In this document: positions 9,417 to 18,825 of the stretch, in pieces
Layout: the number at the start of each line of letters is the position of its first letter
Numbering within the stretch: position 1 is the stretch's first letter
Source: Maylandia zebra
Lineage: Eukaryota > Chordata > Actinopteri > Cichliformes > Cichlidae
NCBI RefSeq assembly: GCF_041146795.1
Contig: NC_135172.1
Location: 12,576,137-12,640,136 of the forward strand
Reading direction: 5' to 3'
DNA: 64,000 nt
Made by a program: the position numbers and the translations under genes
The notes under the pieces: generated by a model
Told to the model about the DNA's origin: nothing
Database searches by the model: none
What the model saw: the letters and a program-made list of their open reading frames with translations, nothing else

Positions 9417-11173
9417 TGAAGTGTTTGTGAGGTTCATCTGCAGCACCTTTGTCTCTGTGAAATGTTTGCTAATTTAACATTTTCCCTCCTAAACAGGAAG
9501 GAGTTTGTGGAGGCCTATGTGAATCATGCCTTCAACACATCAGTGGAGAGTCTGTTCCAGGAGTTCAAGCGAGGCTTCTTCCTGGTGTGTGAGCAGGATT
9601 TGGTGAGGCTGTTTCGACCAGAGGAGCTGCAGGGAGTGCTGGTCGGCCAGGACGTGCATGACTGGGAAAAGTTCAAACAGGTACAGTCAGCCAAACAGAC
9701 ACAGGCTGTAGTTTCACAGCTGTCCTGTAGCACAATAACTGTGTACTGCATACTGCCAAAAGCATTCAGCCGGCTGCTTTAACACAAATATGAACTTGAG
9801 TCACATCTCAGTCTTAATCCAGACTTTTGTATGATAGTATAATATAATAGTCAGCCCACCCTTCGCAGCTATAACTGCTTCCACTCTTCTGGAAAAGCTT
9901 TCCACAAGGTTTAGGTGTGTTTATGGGAATTTTTTGACTATTCTTCCAGAGGTGCATTTATGGTGTCAGACACTGATGTTGGAGGAGAAGGCCTGGCTCA
10001 CAGTTGCTGCTCTAATTCATCCCAAATATGTTCTATCAGGGTGAGGTCAGGACTCTGTGCAGGCTAGTCCAGTTCTTCTACACCAAACTCACTCATCCAT
10101 GTCTTTATGGACCTTGTATTGTGCACTGGTGCCCAGCCATGTTGGAACAGAAAGTGGCCATCCCCAAACTGGAAGCATGAAATTGTCTTGATATGCTGAA
10201 GCATTAAGAGTTCCTTTCATCGGCACTAAGGGGGCGAACCCAACTCCCGATAAACAGCCCCACAACAAAACCGCCCCTCCACCACACTTTACACTTGGCA
10301 CAGTGCAGTCAGACAAGTACTTCTGGCAACCACCAAACCCTGACACATCCATCGGAGTCAGAGAAGTGTGATTCGTCACTCCAGTAAACACATCTCCACT
10401 GCTTTAGAGTCCAGTGTTGAGATGCTTAAATCACTCCATCTGACGCTTTGCATTGTGTTTGTCAGTGTAAGGCTGGGATGCAGCTGCTCAGCCATGGAAA
10501 CCAATGAAGTTTGGACATCTGTAACAACAGCAGACTGCAGATATTGGTGACTTAAGTGCACTATGAGCCTTAGCATCAGCTGACTAGCTGTCATTTCCAA
10601 TTACTTCCACTTTGTTATAATATCACTAACAGCTGACTATGGAATATTTAATAGCGAGGAAATTTCATGACTGGACTTGTTGCACTGGTGCATCCTATCA
10701 CATTACCATGCTGGAATTCATTCAGTTCCTGAGAGCGACTCGTCCTTTCACACATGTTTGTAGAAGTAGTCTGCATGCCTAGGTGCTTGATCTAATACAC
10801 CTGTGTCCATGGAAGTGATTGGAACACATTAATTGAATGATTTGGATGTGTTAGGGAATACTTTTGGCAACATAGTGTATGCCTGACCTTACAAACTCTA
10901 TGATTATAACAGTCATTTTCACTGTTTTCAGAACACAAGTTATGGTTGGAGATATCATGACCGCCACCCCACCATACAGATGTTTTGGGAGGTATTTGAT
11001 GAACTAACTGAAGAGCAGAGGAAAGATTTCCTTCGTAAGTACTTGCTGAAGCCTCCGTTATGATATGTTACTGAAATCACACTGTATCATATAAAACATT
11101 AGATTTTTCTGCACTTTACCAAGATACATTAGAGAGCAGCATTGTTCTGATTAATACACTGTAAAGCTGCTTT
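9417..11173 (+). repeat. Third copy of the HECT intron/exon segment
   Basis: This segment matches the right arm at 28180-29943 in direct orientation and the left arm in inverted orientation. It begins right at the end of the pogo-like remnant and ends at GTAAAGCTGCTT, after which the arms run into an LRR exon and this copy runs into its own intron. It lacks a 6-bp stretch present in both arms, near 10355. Confidence 0.9.
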
Positions 11174-12973
11174 ATGGTTGAGTTAGTCATCAAAAACGTA
11201 TGCCAAGGAAAGTGGGCCGAAATTCCTCCCAACGCTATGTAAAGATTCGTTACCAGTTATCACAAACACTTGACTGCAGTTCTTGCTGCCAGGATGCTTC
11301 CACCAGTTAATACATTTAGAGCTCCATTGCTTTTTCACATAGGGCCAGCTAGGCTTGAATATTTTTTCCCTTAATGAATGAAATGATAAATTAACAATTG
11401 TGTTTTGTATTTACTTATTACACATAAATGTGACAAATATGCAAAAATATCCAATGCAGTTTGCATACAGGCCCAACAGAGGAGTGGAGGACGCACTTTT
11501 GACTTTACTAAATCTAATTCTTAAACATGTAGAGAGTAAAGGGACTTTTGCAAGACTTCTTTTCATTGATTTTTCTTCGGCTTTTAATACAATACAGCCC
11601 CATATTTTAATTAAAAGACTTTTAGAACAGTTTGAAATCAGGAAAAACCTGGTGGGCTGGATTTTAGATTTTCTAACTGACAGGTCACAAAGAGTGAGAA
11701 TAAATGGGGTTCTGTCTGACCCAGTGTTCTCCTCCACAGGTTCTCCTCAAGGGTGCGTCCTATCGCCCTTATTATTCACTCTCTATACAAATATGTGTCA
11801 GGGCAGACATGAAAACAGGGTCATTATTAAATATGCAGATGACTCTGTTATTGTCAGCTTACTGAAAGAGGGTGAAATTAACCACGGTCCAGTCATTGAT
11901 GACTTTGTTCAGTGGTGTGAGGAGTCTTATCTCCAGCTGAACATATCTAAAACAAAAGACATGGTTGTTGATTTTAGGAAACAACAAAATGGGCAAGCAG
12001 TTACTTTAATTAAAGGTCAGAAAATAGAGCAAGTACAATCATATAAATATCTTGGGACCATAATAAATGAAAAACTGAACTTTGATCAAAATTGCAAATC
12101 AGTTTGTAAAAAGGGTCACCAGCACCTTTATTGCCTTAGGAAACTTGTTCATTTCCACATTGACCAAAAAATTTTAACTTTGTTTTATCGTTCTTTTATT
12201 GAGTCTGTTTTATCCTTTTGTTTGGTGGCATGGTTTGGTCAGACCTCTGTCACAGAGGAAAAACTCTCTAAATCAGATAGTGAGATGGTCCAGTCGTCTG
12301 ATAGGTGAGCCACAGTCTTGTTTAGCCTCCCTGTACTCTAAGCAGGTACAGAGGATGGCTTTATCAATCCTTAAAAATGGTTCCCATCCTCTAAGGGGTG
12401 AATTTCAGCTTCTTCCCTCAGGACGGAGGTTTCTATTTCCGAGATGCAGGACAAAGCGTTATAAAAATAGCTTTGTCCCCGTTGCTGTCACTGAATTAAA
12501 TAAGAACTGTTTTTGATTCGAAATATTAAAGTATGTGTCACAGTGAGTTTTATATATTTACTAGGTATGTGTGTTTTTAAAGGGATGTCAAATGCTGTCA
12601 TTTTTCTGTAAAGCAAATTTACCTTGCCTTTAGGTATAAATAAAGTTACCTTACCTTACTTTTTCCTGTGATGTGATGATGATATGTATAGGTATGTAAA
12701 AGTTTTCAAAAAAAATAAGATAAGTAAAATGATATTTTCTTTCCATTGCTGTTCTTCAGGGTTCCTGACTGGTTACAGGAGAGCGCTCCTATTCTTGGCA
12801 TCGACCAGGTCAAGATGAAGGTTTTTGCTATTCAGAGCAGCACCTGTGAGCAGCACTTCCCTGAGTCAGAGACATGTCACTCTAATCTGTATCTGCCTTT
12901 TTACTCAACTAAGGAGATCATGCGAGACAGACTGACAGAGGCCCTGCTAGCAGATACAGATTTCACACTGTGA
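9497..12973 (+). CDS. HERC-like HECT E3 ubiquitin ligase, 3' exons
   Basis: Three exons are phase-compatible: 9497-9680, 10932-11034 and 12760-12973, with a stop at 12971-12973. They encode the distal HECT domain: KEFVEAYV, FRPEEL, WRYHDRHPTIQMFWEVF, then FLTGYRRAPILG, then the C-lobe with the expected catalytic Cys in SETCHSNLYLP, ending in DTDFTL. HECT ligases pass ubiquitin through this cysteine to substrates. No upstream exons (RCC1 repeats, HECT N-lobe) are seen, because the segment begins at a duplication edge next to a transposon. It is therefore a 5'-truncated copy or the 3' end of a chimeric gene. The second intron carries a LINE. This copy alone keeps the terminal exon. Confidence 0.8.
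9821..10880 (-). mobile_element. Tc1-like DNA transposon remnant (third copy)
   Basis: It has the same broken Tc1 sequence as at 1855-2790, here longest on the transposase side, and it lies within the intron between two HECT exons. The coding sequence has several stops. Confidence 0.75.
11395..12660 (+). mobile_element. Rex1/Babar-like LINE, 5'-truncated, in HECT intron
   Basis: An ORF at 11400-12308 carries reverse transcriptase motifs: [25 protein letters not shown] and KYADDSVI (the YADD active site). After a frameshift near 12250 the C-terminal part (LLPSGRRFLFPR) continues to 12513. The 3' end is a short repeated tail, TTACCTTACCTTAC. The 5' part and endonuclease are missing. The clade name is inferred from the motif style. 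Confidence 0.75.
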
Positions 12974-14270
12974 TGCTGGATCGTATGCAGCTCTAAAGGA
13001 GCGTGCACTGTGTCTGAGCCGAGGAGGAGGGATGAGATTTATTTGTACTCTTGGAACTCATCTTCTTTTCCTGTGGTACCTCAGGATAATTTACACTGTG
13101 CATTACAATAATATTACACTATAGCAAATGCAAAAAATTCAACATCCCTACATAAGACAGCTGTGTAACAGCATCAGCATCATAAGGCACTTTAGAATTA
13201 TCTGACTTTTCTTAATATGTCATAATTTATCCAATAATTTAAGTTACTGCTGCATTATAATTCTTATGAATCAAATCTAATTTTTATGCTCAGACAAACA
13301 TGAACAGGAGAATGTATTGCTTTATAACTACTATATTGCTATAAACATCTGACTATGTAATACAATCCAATAGAGCACTTCTGTATTATTTATCACTTTA
13401 TTCTTTGTGTTTTGTTTAATTCTGGTGGGGTTGAATTATTTCCAATAATAAATCTTTAACATATGTAACATTGGTTATTTGTTGGAACAATAAAAATGTG
13501 TATTTTACACTAAACATTGCTTACCTGGTGTCAGTAAATCCCTAATTACTGCAGTCTGAGGTTTGCTTAACACGATTTGAAGAAGCAAGAGTACAGTAGT
13601 ACTGTACTCTTGGCGGACGTGATTAAGGATGCCGTGCAGGTGTGTCCGCCCTCCCTGCACGGCACCGCAGGCCACGCCCCACCGCATACCCCCATCGCCC
13701 GACTGAGGCCGGGGAGCCATCCGGTTGAAATGTTAAAAGAATGTTGGAAATTTGATCAGAATACAGTAAAAATGAGAGAAACAGATATTTTTCTCAGGTC
13801 ATTGTGTTAAATTGTCATAATCGCCGTGTTCTTTAAGACTATCAGCTCTACTCTAAACAACCCTGAAAGCCTCTGCTGACACATGTCATCAGTTCCTTTC
13901 TTTCTTTGTAAACAAGGTCGAGTCTGTCAGGTCAGCAATAGAACTTCCTACAGATGACCCATCAGTGTTTATTCCATGACTGTAAACATGTTTCCATTCG
14001 TCACTTCAGTCTTTACTCTGAAATACAGGAAATGACTTCATGGCTCAAAATATTTGTCGTTCAAACAATTCTTTATTTAACTTTTTTTTAAACTTTATTG
14101 AAGAACTTTAACAAAATACATTCAATAAAAACTTGAACAACAGGAAACTGATTTTTCATCCAACCACTGAAAAAAAAGGTAACAACTGAACACAAACACT
14201 ACAGAAGAACAATTTATAAAGATTAACATGGAACTACAGGAACAGTTTGATTCATAGCCTCATTAGATCT
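12974..14270. other. 3' flank of the HECT gene, no gene seen
   Basis: AT-rich DNA with AATAAA-type signals near 13447 and 13489, which may serve the HECT transcript. A GC-rich stretch at 13610-13715 and a short palindrome at 13586-13612 are the only marked structures. I see no coding sequence. Confidence 0.5.
13586..13612. repeat. Perfect 13-bp palindrome with one central base
   Basis: CAAGAGTACAGTA, a central G, then the exact reverse complement. It lies just past the likely HECT polyadenylation site, at the border with a GC-rich block. Confidence 0.85.
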
Positions 14271-14863
14271 TTAAGGAGAGCCGACCTGAACTCTGTGGAG
14301 CCTGATCTCCAGGGTTTTAAGTTGGACTCTGAAACCAGAAGAGGATGTTTCTCTCTCTTCAGATTCGCTGTCGTCCTGTGATGGGAACGATTTCAGCCCT
14401 GCGTGATCGCGCTGATGTTTGCACAGAGCAGATGATGAAGTGAATGTTTTGGCACAGTGGTAACAGTGAAACAGTTTATTAGTAACGTGGGATCGTTTGT
14501 GTGCAGAGTATGAACTGAGATTACTGAAGCTCTTGTCACACTGCTCACAGCTGTAGTTTCCTTCCATGTGTGTACGTTCATGCTCGTTACGATTACCTGA
14601 CTGTGAGAAGCTCTTGTCACAGTGTCTGCACTTGTATGGTTTCTCTCCTGTGTGGACTCGTTTGTGTGTTTTAAGCTGACCTGCAGTGGTGATGGATGAC
14701 CCACACTGATCACAGAGGTGCTTTTTGACCCCACTGTGAAAGAGTTCATGTCGTTTTAAGTCACCCGATGTGGGGAAGCTTCTCCCACATTCTTTGCAGT
14801 ATTTCAGTTTGTCTCCAGTGTGTTTACGTTGATGTATTTTTAGGCCAGCTTGCTGACTGAAAG
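14271..14863 (-). pseudogene. C2H2 zinc-finger protein, 3' fragment
   Basis: One open frame encodes five tandem C2H2 fingers with H-x-G-x-K type linkers: CKECGRSF...HELFH, CDQCGSS...HKRVH, CRHCDKSF...HERTH, CEQCDKSF...HKRSH and CYHCAKTF...HQRDH. A short acidic Ser-rich tail follows, with the stop at 14271-14273. The frame breaks off at about 14863 within a preceding finger, and the DNA beyond is unrelated. Upstream exons are not present, so this is a terminal-exon fragment of a DNA-binding ZNF. Confidence 0.8.
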
Positions 14864-15755
14864 TCTAAAATACTTAGTCATTTGTTTAATTGTAATTTAG
14901 CATTATATAACTCACATATAAAACTATCAATTGTAATTTTAAATAGTTTAAAAGCATGTAGAAGAGGATATTTAGGCAAGTCCATTTCTCCTTTTGTTAT
15001 CAAGAAGCACAGACAAAAAGGAAAAATAACCCTGAATCATTGGTCATTGGTCCCCACCAATGCCAAAACGAAATCTACGCCCACTGTCTCTTCCATTGCC
15101 GTTTCACTCCAAACGTAACAAATGTCCAACTCAGACAGTGTTCTCAATTTGCATTCACACACAGTGAATTTGCAGCTTGTTGGAAATGCATCTCCATCCA
15201 TCCAGTCATGATGATGGTGTTTTCTCCTTGCTGATGCCTTTTGCACATACTGCTGTTGCTGCTGGACCCCTCGCTGCTCAGGATACTGCTGTTGTCTCTT
15301 GACCTGCCATGTTGTTGCTTTTGGATCTGCATTTCTCGACAGTCAAGTGGAGGGTGCGTCTGTCCTCTCAGTAAGTGAGTGAGACAGTAGACAGTGGTGA
15401 GGAGGGCTGTGTGAAAGCAAAAACACATAAATATGCCTGACACCCGTAAACGAAGCAGCATCTGGCTGCAGTTTAAAGACTCTTTTGTTTGTCTTGGTCT
15501 CGTCTCGTCTCGACTTCGTCTCATCTTGGTCTTGGTCTCGTCTCGACTTGGTCTCGACTTGTTCTTAGTCTTGTCTTGGTCTCGATACCCTCTGGTCTTG
15601 GTCTTGGTTTTGGCAGTCTTGACTGCAAGTCTAGTTGCACCAGTGGTGCCATGAGCAGTATCTATCTGCTGCTCATCAGCTGCTATGCCGTGGTTATTGT
15701 CACAATGTGGTGTATTTGGATCACTCGATCCTAAGTGGATATGGATATGATCCAG
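14864..15755. other. Unassigned, repeat-like DNA
   Basis: I see no supported gene. Bases 15433-15480 encode a short MPDTRKRSSIWLQF-like start that faintly recalls BED-type hAT transposases, but it does not continue. Bases 15485-15625 are a degenerate tandem repeat of CTTGGTCTCGTCTCGA-like units. The retrotransposon insertion site is at the end. Confidence 0.45.
15485..15625. repeat. Degenerate TTGGTCTCGTCTCG tandem repeat
   Basis: Short pyrimidine-rich units such as TCTTGGTCTCG and TCTCGACTTGG recur with variation. The stretch is open in two frames, which is a by-product of its composition. Confidence 0.8.
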
Positions 15756-16420
15756 TGTTACATCCTGGGAGGCTGTGGGAGTGTGTGGGCGTGGTGTTGT
15801 CTTCTCTCTCTCCTCCTCCTTCGTTCTGGCCCCTCCCCTTGTCTCTCTCTGCCCCTGCCCTCTCCTTTAGGTCACACCTGCTGCTCATCTGCTCTCGTTA
15901 CAACCAATTACCCTCAGGGGTGATATAAGCTGGAGAAGAGCAGTGTGGAGGAGGAGGGAGAGGTTTCTGGTGGATTTCCTCTGTGCTGGTCAGAGCGTGC
16001 TACTGGCTTAGGTGTGGAACAGCCTGCTGCGTATGACCAGCCTTCTGGTGTGTGGCTCTTTGTGAGTAGTGTTTAACTGAGCAGTGATTGCCCATGAGTG
16101 ACGGCGGCCTTCATTAGTTTGTGTGGCCTGCCTGGATATTGTTTGTTAGCAGCGTTGCTGTCTCTTTCTGTTGAAACCTTATTGTTGCTTTCTTTGTTGA
16201 GTGGTCATTACCCCTTTGGGTTGACCTCCCTGATTTCTTATTATAGCAGCGGTGCTGTCTCCTTTTGTTGTTGCCATTTATATGATTATTGAGGTGTTTG
16301 CCTACAATAAAGATCTATTTTATGTTAAATACCTCTGCCTGGCGTTCTTTTCATTCCACCTGGATCTAACTGTTACTGTCCCCCACCCTCATCGCCTAGA
16401 CTTTTATGTGGGGACGTAAC
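15756..16420 (+). repeat. 5' LTR
   Basis: It starts TGTTACATCC and ends GGGGACGTAAC. A TATA-like GATATAAGC lies at about 15921, and AATAAA at 16306-16311 would serve polyadenylation. By eye it is identical to 21610-22274. Confidence 0.95.
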
Positions 16421-16424
16421 GAAG

Positions 16425-16442
16425 TGGGGGCTCGTCCGGGAT
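16425..16442 (+). other. Primer binding site, tRNA-Pro type
   Basis: TGGGGGCTCGTCCGGGAT lies 4 bp after the LTR. It is the 18-nt complement used with proline tRNA in murine gammaretroviruses. Confidence 0.85.
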
Positions 16443-16791
16443 CGGAATGAAAGGAATTGGGTTGATTACAAGTGCGTACAGGTGTTTGTGTGTTGTGTGA
16501 AGGTCATTTGGCAACTGCTGCTCTCCCCGGCTAGCACAGGGGAGTGTCTAGCTGAGCATTTGCTCTTCCTTCGGACACTCGTTTTTTTGTTTTGCCTTTT
16601 TTATTTTCGGAGCAAACCCGGGTGGGGATTAATTCTCTGTTGGGGGTAGGCTTGTCGGTGCCTTTTGGCACTTGATGATTCGCCTTTAAAGTGGCCTCGA
16701 GCCTGGTACGCTCCAGAAGCTAGGACAGGCTAGATTCTGAGCAGGCAGGACTGGGGGGAGTGTGGGCTTTTCAATTAATGGTTGACTTTTC

Positions 16792-18825
16792 ATGGCCACT
16801 TTTGATATTGCTGGGTTTACAGCAGAGCCGTCGCTTGCCCTGCTAGATGTTTGTAGGAAGAGGGATCTGCATGAGCTGGCTACACATTACGGGATCAGTG
16901 TCTCCACTGGTCTACGCAAAGCCGAGCTGAAAGCCGCTCTGGTGTCCGGGTTGTTGGAGAAGAGGGTGGTTGTAATGCAAGAACCTCCGAGCACACCCGG
17001 TCCGGCTGGACCAAGTGCGGCGCCTCCTGTTCGAGGCCAGGTTGTAGAACCAGCAGTGTCCACACCTATGGACCAGGGGTTGCCCGAGGGGGGGCCTATG
17101 ACGCTGCCCCGTTTTGATCCACTCTCCATCCAGTCATCAGAGGGTTCTAAGCAGGATGCTAGGCTCAAAGTCCGTCTAGCTCGCCTCCAGCTGGAGAAGG
17201 AGCAGAGCGAGAGAGAGTTCCAGCTGAAGAGGGAGATAGAGCTTAGGCGTTTGGACGCAGAACTGGCTAGGGCTAGAGAGGTTGAGCTGATGAAAGTGGA
17301 GGCGGAGACGAAGGTCAAGCTGCGACAGTTGGAACTCCAGCAGGCCTCCACCCCTCCTGTGGTGGCTTCGCTGTCACATACAGACGTTCAGTTTGATGTA
17401 GGAAGGAATAGTCGTCTGGTCCCTGCATTTCGTGACACTGAGGTGGAGATTTATTTTGAATCGTTTGAGCGGATAGCGACAGCCTTGCGTTGGCCGCGGG
17501 ATGTGTGGGCCATCCTGCTACAGTGCAAGCTGGTGGGCAAGGCGCAGGAAGTTTGTTCCTCGTTGTCCGCTGAATGCAGCTTGGACTACGACAAACTGAA
17601 AAGTGCAATCCTGTTAGCCTATGAACTAGTTCCCGAGGCTTACAGGCAGCGATTTCGGGGGCTGAAAAAGGTGCAGGGTCAATCCTTCCTGGATTTCGCA
17701 AGAGAAAAGAGTATCCTCTTTGATCGGTGGTGTATGGCCTGTAAAGCTGCAGACCTAGCTTCGGTACGGGAATTGATTCTCATTGAGGAGTTCAAAAATT
17801 GCGTCACCGAGCGGATGGCGGTATATCTGAATGAGCAGAAGGTCTCTACGTTGCAGCAGACCACGACCCTGGCTGACGAGTTCGCACTCGTCCATAAAAC
17901 CAGTGTTGTTAAGCATGAGCGACGCGACATACTAGCAAAGGCTAGTGGTGAGCAAGACACAAGGAGAGAGGTGCCTGTGCCTCGTCCCAGGTCAGACCGG
18001 AAATGTTTCTATTGTTTTAAATCCGGCCATTTAATAGCGGATTGCGAGGCCTACAGGCAAAGACAGCCAGTTTCAACACCACGTAAACCAAAAGGGATAG
18101 GGCTGATTAAAAACGCTTCTTCTGGTAGTAGACCACTTAGCACTGAAACGCCTGACGAATGTTTTAAACCTTTCATTTTCAAAGGAGCGGTGTCACTCTC
18201 TGGTAAGCCTGGAGATGGGCGTACTGTGACCATTCTACGCGACACAGGTGGTTCACAGTCCCTCATACTGGCTAGTGCACTTGCCTTTGATGAAAAGACC
18301 GCCAGCGGCACTGATGTTATTGTTAGGGGCGTTGGAATGACTTATGTGCCAGCCCCCCTCCATCAAATTTGGGTGCAGAGTGACCTAGTAAGTGGCATTT
18401 TTCCTGTAGCTGTGTGTCCTTGTTTCCCGATTGATGGTGTGGACTTCATAATGGGCAATGACATTGCAGGCGGGAAGGTTTATCCTGCCCCAGAGGTTAC
18501 AAAGACCCCTGACCCAAGCCCCTTGCCAGATGTTTTAAACCGGCAGCACCCGGATGTATTTCCCGTAGGTGTTCTTACCCGGTCACAGGCCCATCGGCAG
18601 GGAGAAGTGGTTGACTTGTCAGGGTCGGTGGTCGGCTCTATGCTGGGGATGGATGTGATGCCCTCTGAGGAGGGGGAGGTGGGTCCTGATGCCAAGGAAC
18701 TGGCTCAAGAAGTGGCTGAGCCTGCTCCTGAACCCGCAGCCCCCCCCTCTCCTCACACGGGAGGCCCTTATTATCGCTCAGAAAGCAGACCCATCGTTAA
18801 CCAAATGTTTTGCTGCCGTAGATGA
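16792..18825 (+). CDS. gag-protease polyprotein of the LTR element
   Basis: The ORF has 677 codons. Residues about 16-60 look like a SAP-type helical motif, 120-190 form a charged coiled coil, and 205-360 form a retrotransposon gag/SCAN-like capsid region. A CCHC zinc knuckle (CFYCFKSGHLIADC) spans residues 405-418, and an aspartic protease DTG is at 484-486. The last 44 residues overlap the start of the pol frame. A run of eight C at 18740-18747 lies where homologous sequence seems to switch from this frame to the next, so pol expression would need a frameshift there, or the run has changed length by mutation. Confidence 0.92.
   Translation: MATFDIAGFTAEPSLALLDVCRKRDLHELATHYGISVSTGLRKAELKAALVSGLLEKRVVVMQEPPSTPGPAGPSAAPPVRGQVVEPAVSTPMDQGLPEGGPMTLPRFDPLSIQSSEGSKQDARLKVRLARLQLEKEQSEREFQLKREIELRRLDAELARAREVELMKVEAETKVKLRQLELQQASTPPVVASLSHTDVQFDVGRNSRLVPAFRDTEVEIYFESFERIATALRWPRDVWAILLQCKLVGKAQEVCSSLSAECSLDYDKLKSAILLAYELVPEAYRQRFRGLKKVQGQSFLDFAREKSILFDRWCMACKAADLASVRELILIEEFKNCVTERMAVYLNEQKVSTLQQTTTLADEFALVHKTSVVKHERRDILAKASGEQDTRREVPVPRPRSDRKCFYCFKSGHLIADCEAYRQRQPVSTPRKPKGIGLIKNASSGSRPLSTETPDECFKPFIFKGAVSLSGKPGDGRTVTILRDTGGSQSLILASALAFDEKTASGTDVIVRGVGMTYVPAPLHQIWVQSDLVSGIFPVAVCPCFPIDGVDFIMGNDIAGGKVYPAPEVTKTPDPSPLPDVLNRQHPDVFPVGVLTRSQAHRQGEVVDLSGSVVGSMLGMDVMPSEEGEVGPDAKELAQEVAEPAPEPAAPPSPHTGGPYYRSESRPIVNQMFCCRR

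Noticed and set aside
10089-10391. 100-codon ORF on the minus strand of the Tc1 remnant
   Set aside because: Broken transposase text in the wrong frame; it ends in stops and differs between copies by indels.
15489-15734. ORF in the GTCTCG repeat
   Set aside because: Low-complexity tandem DNA that is open in more than one frame; no protein features.
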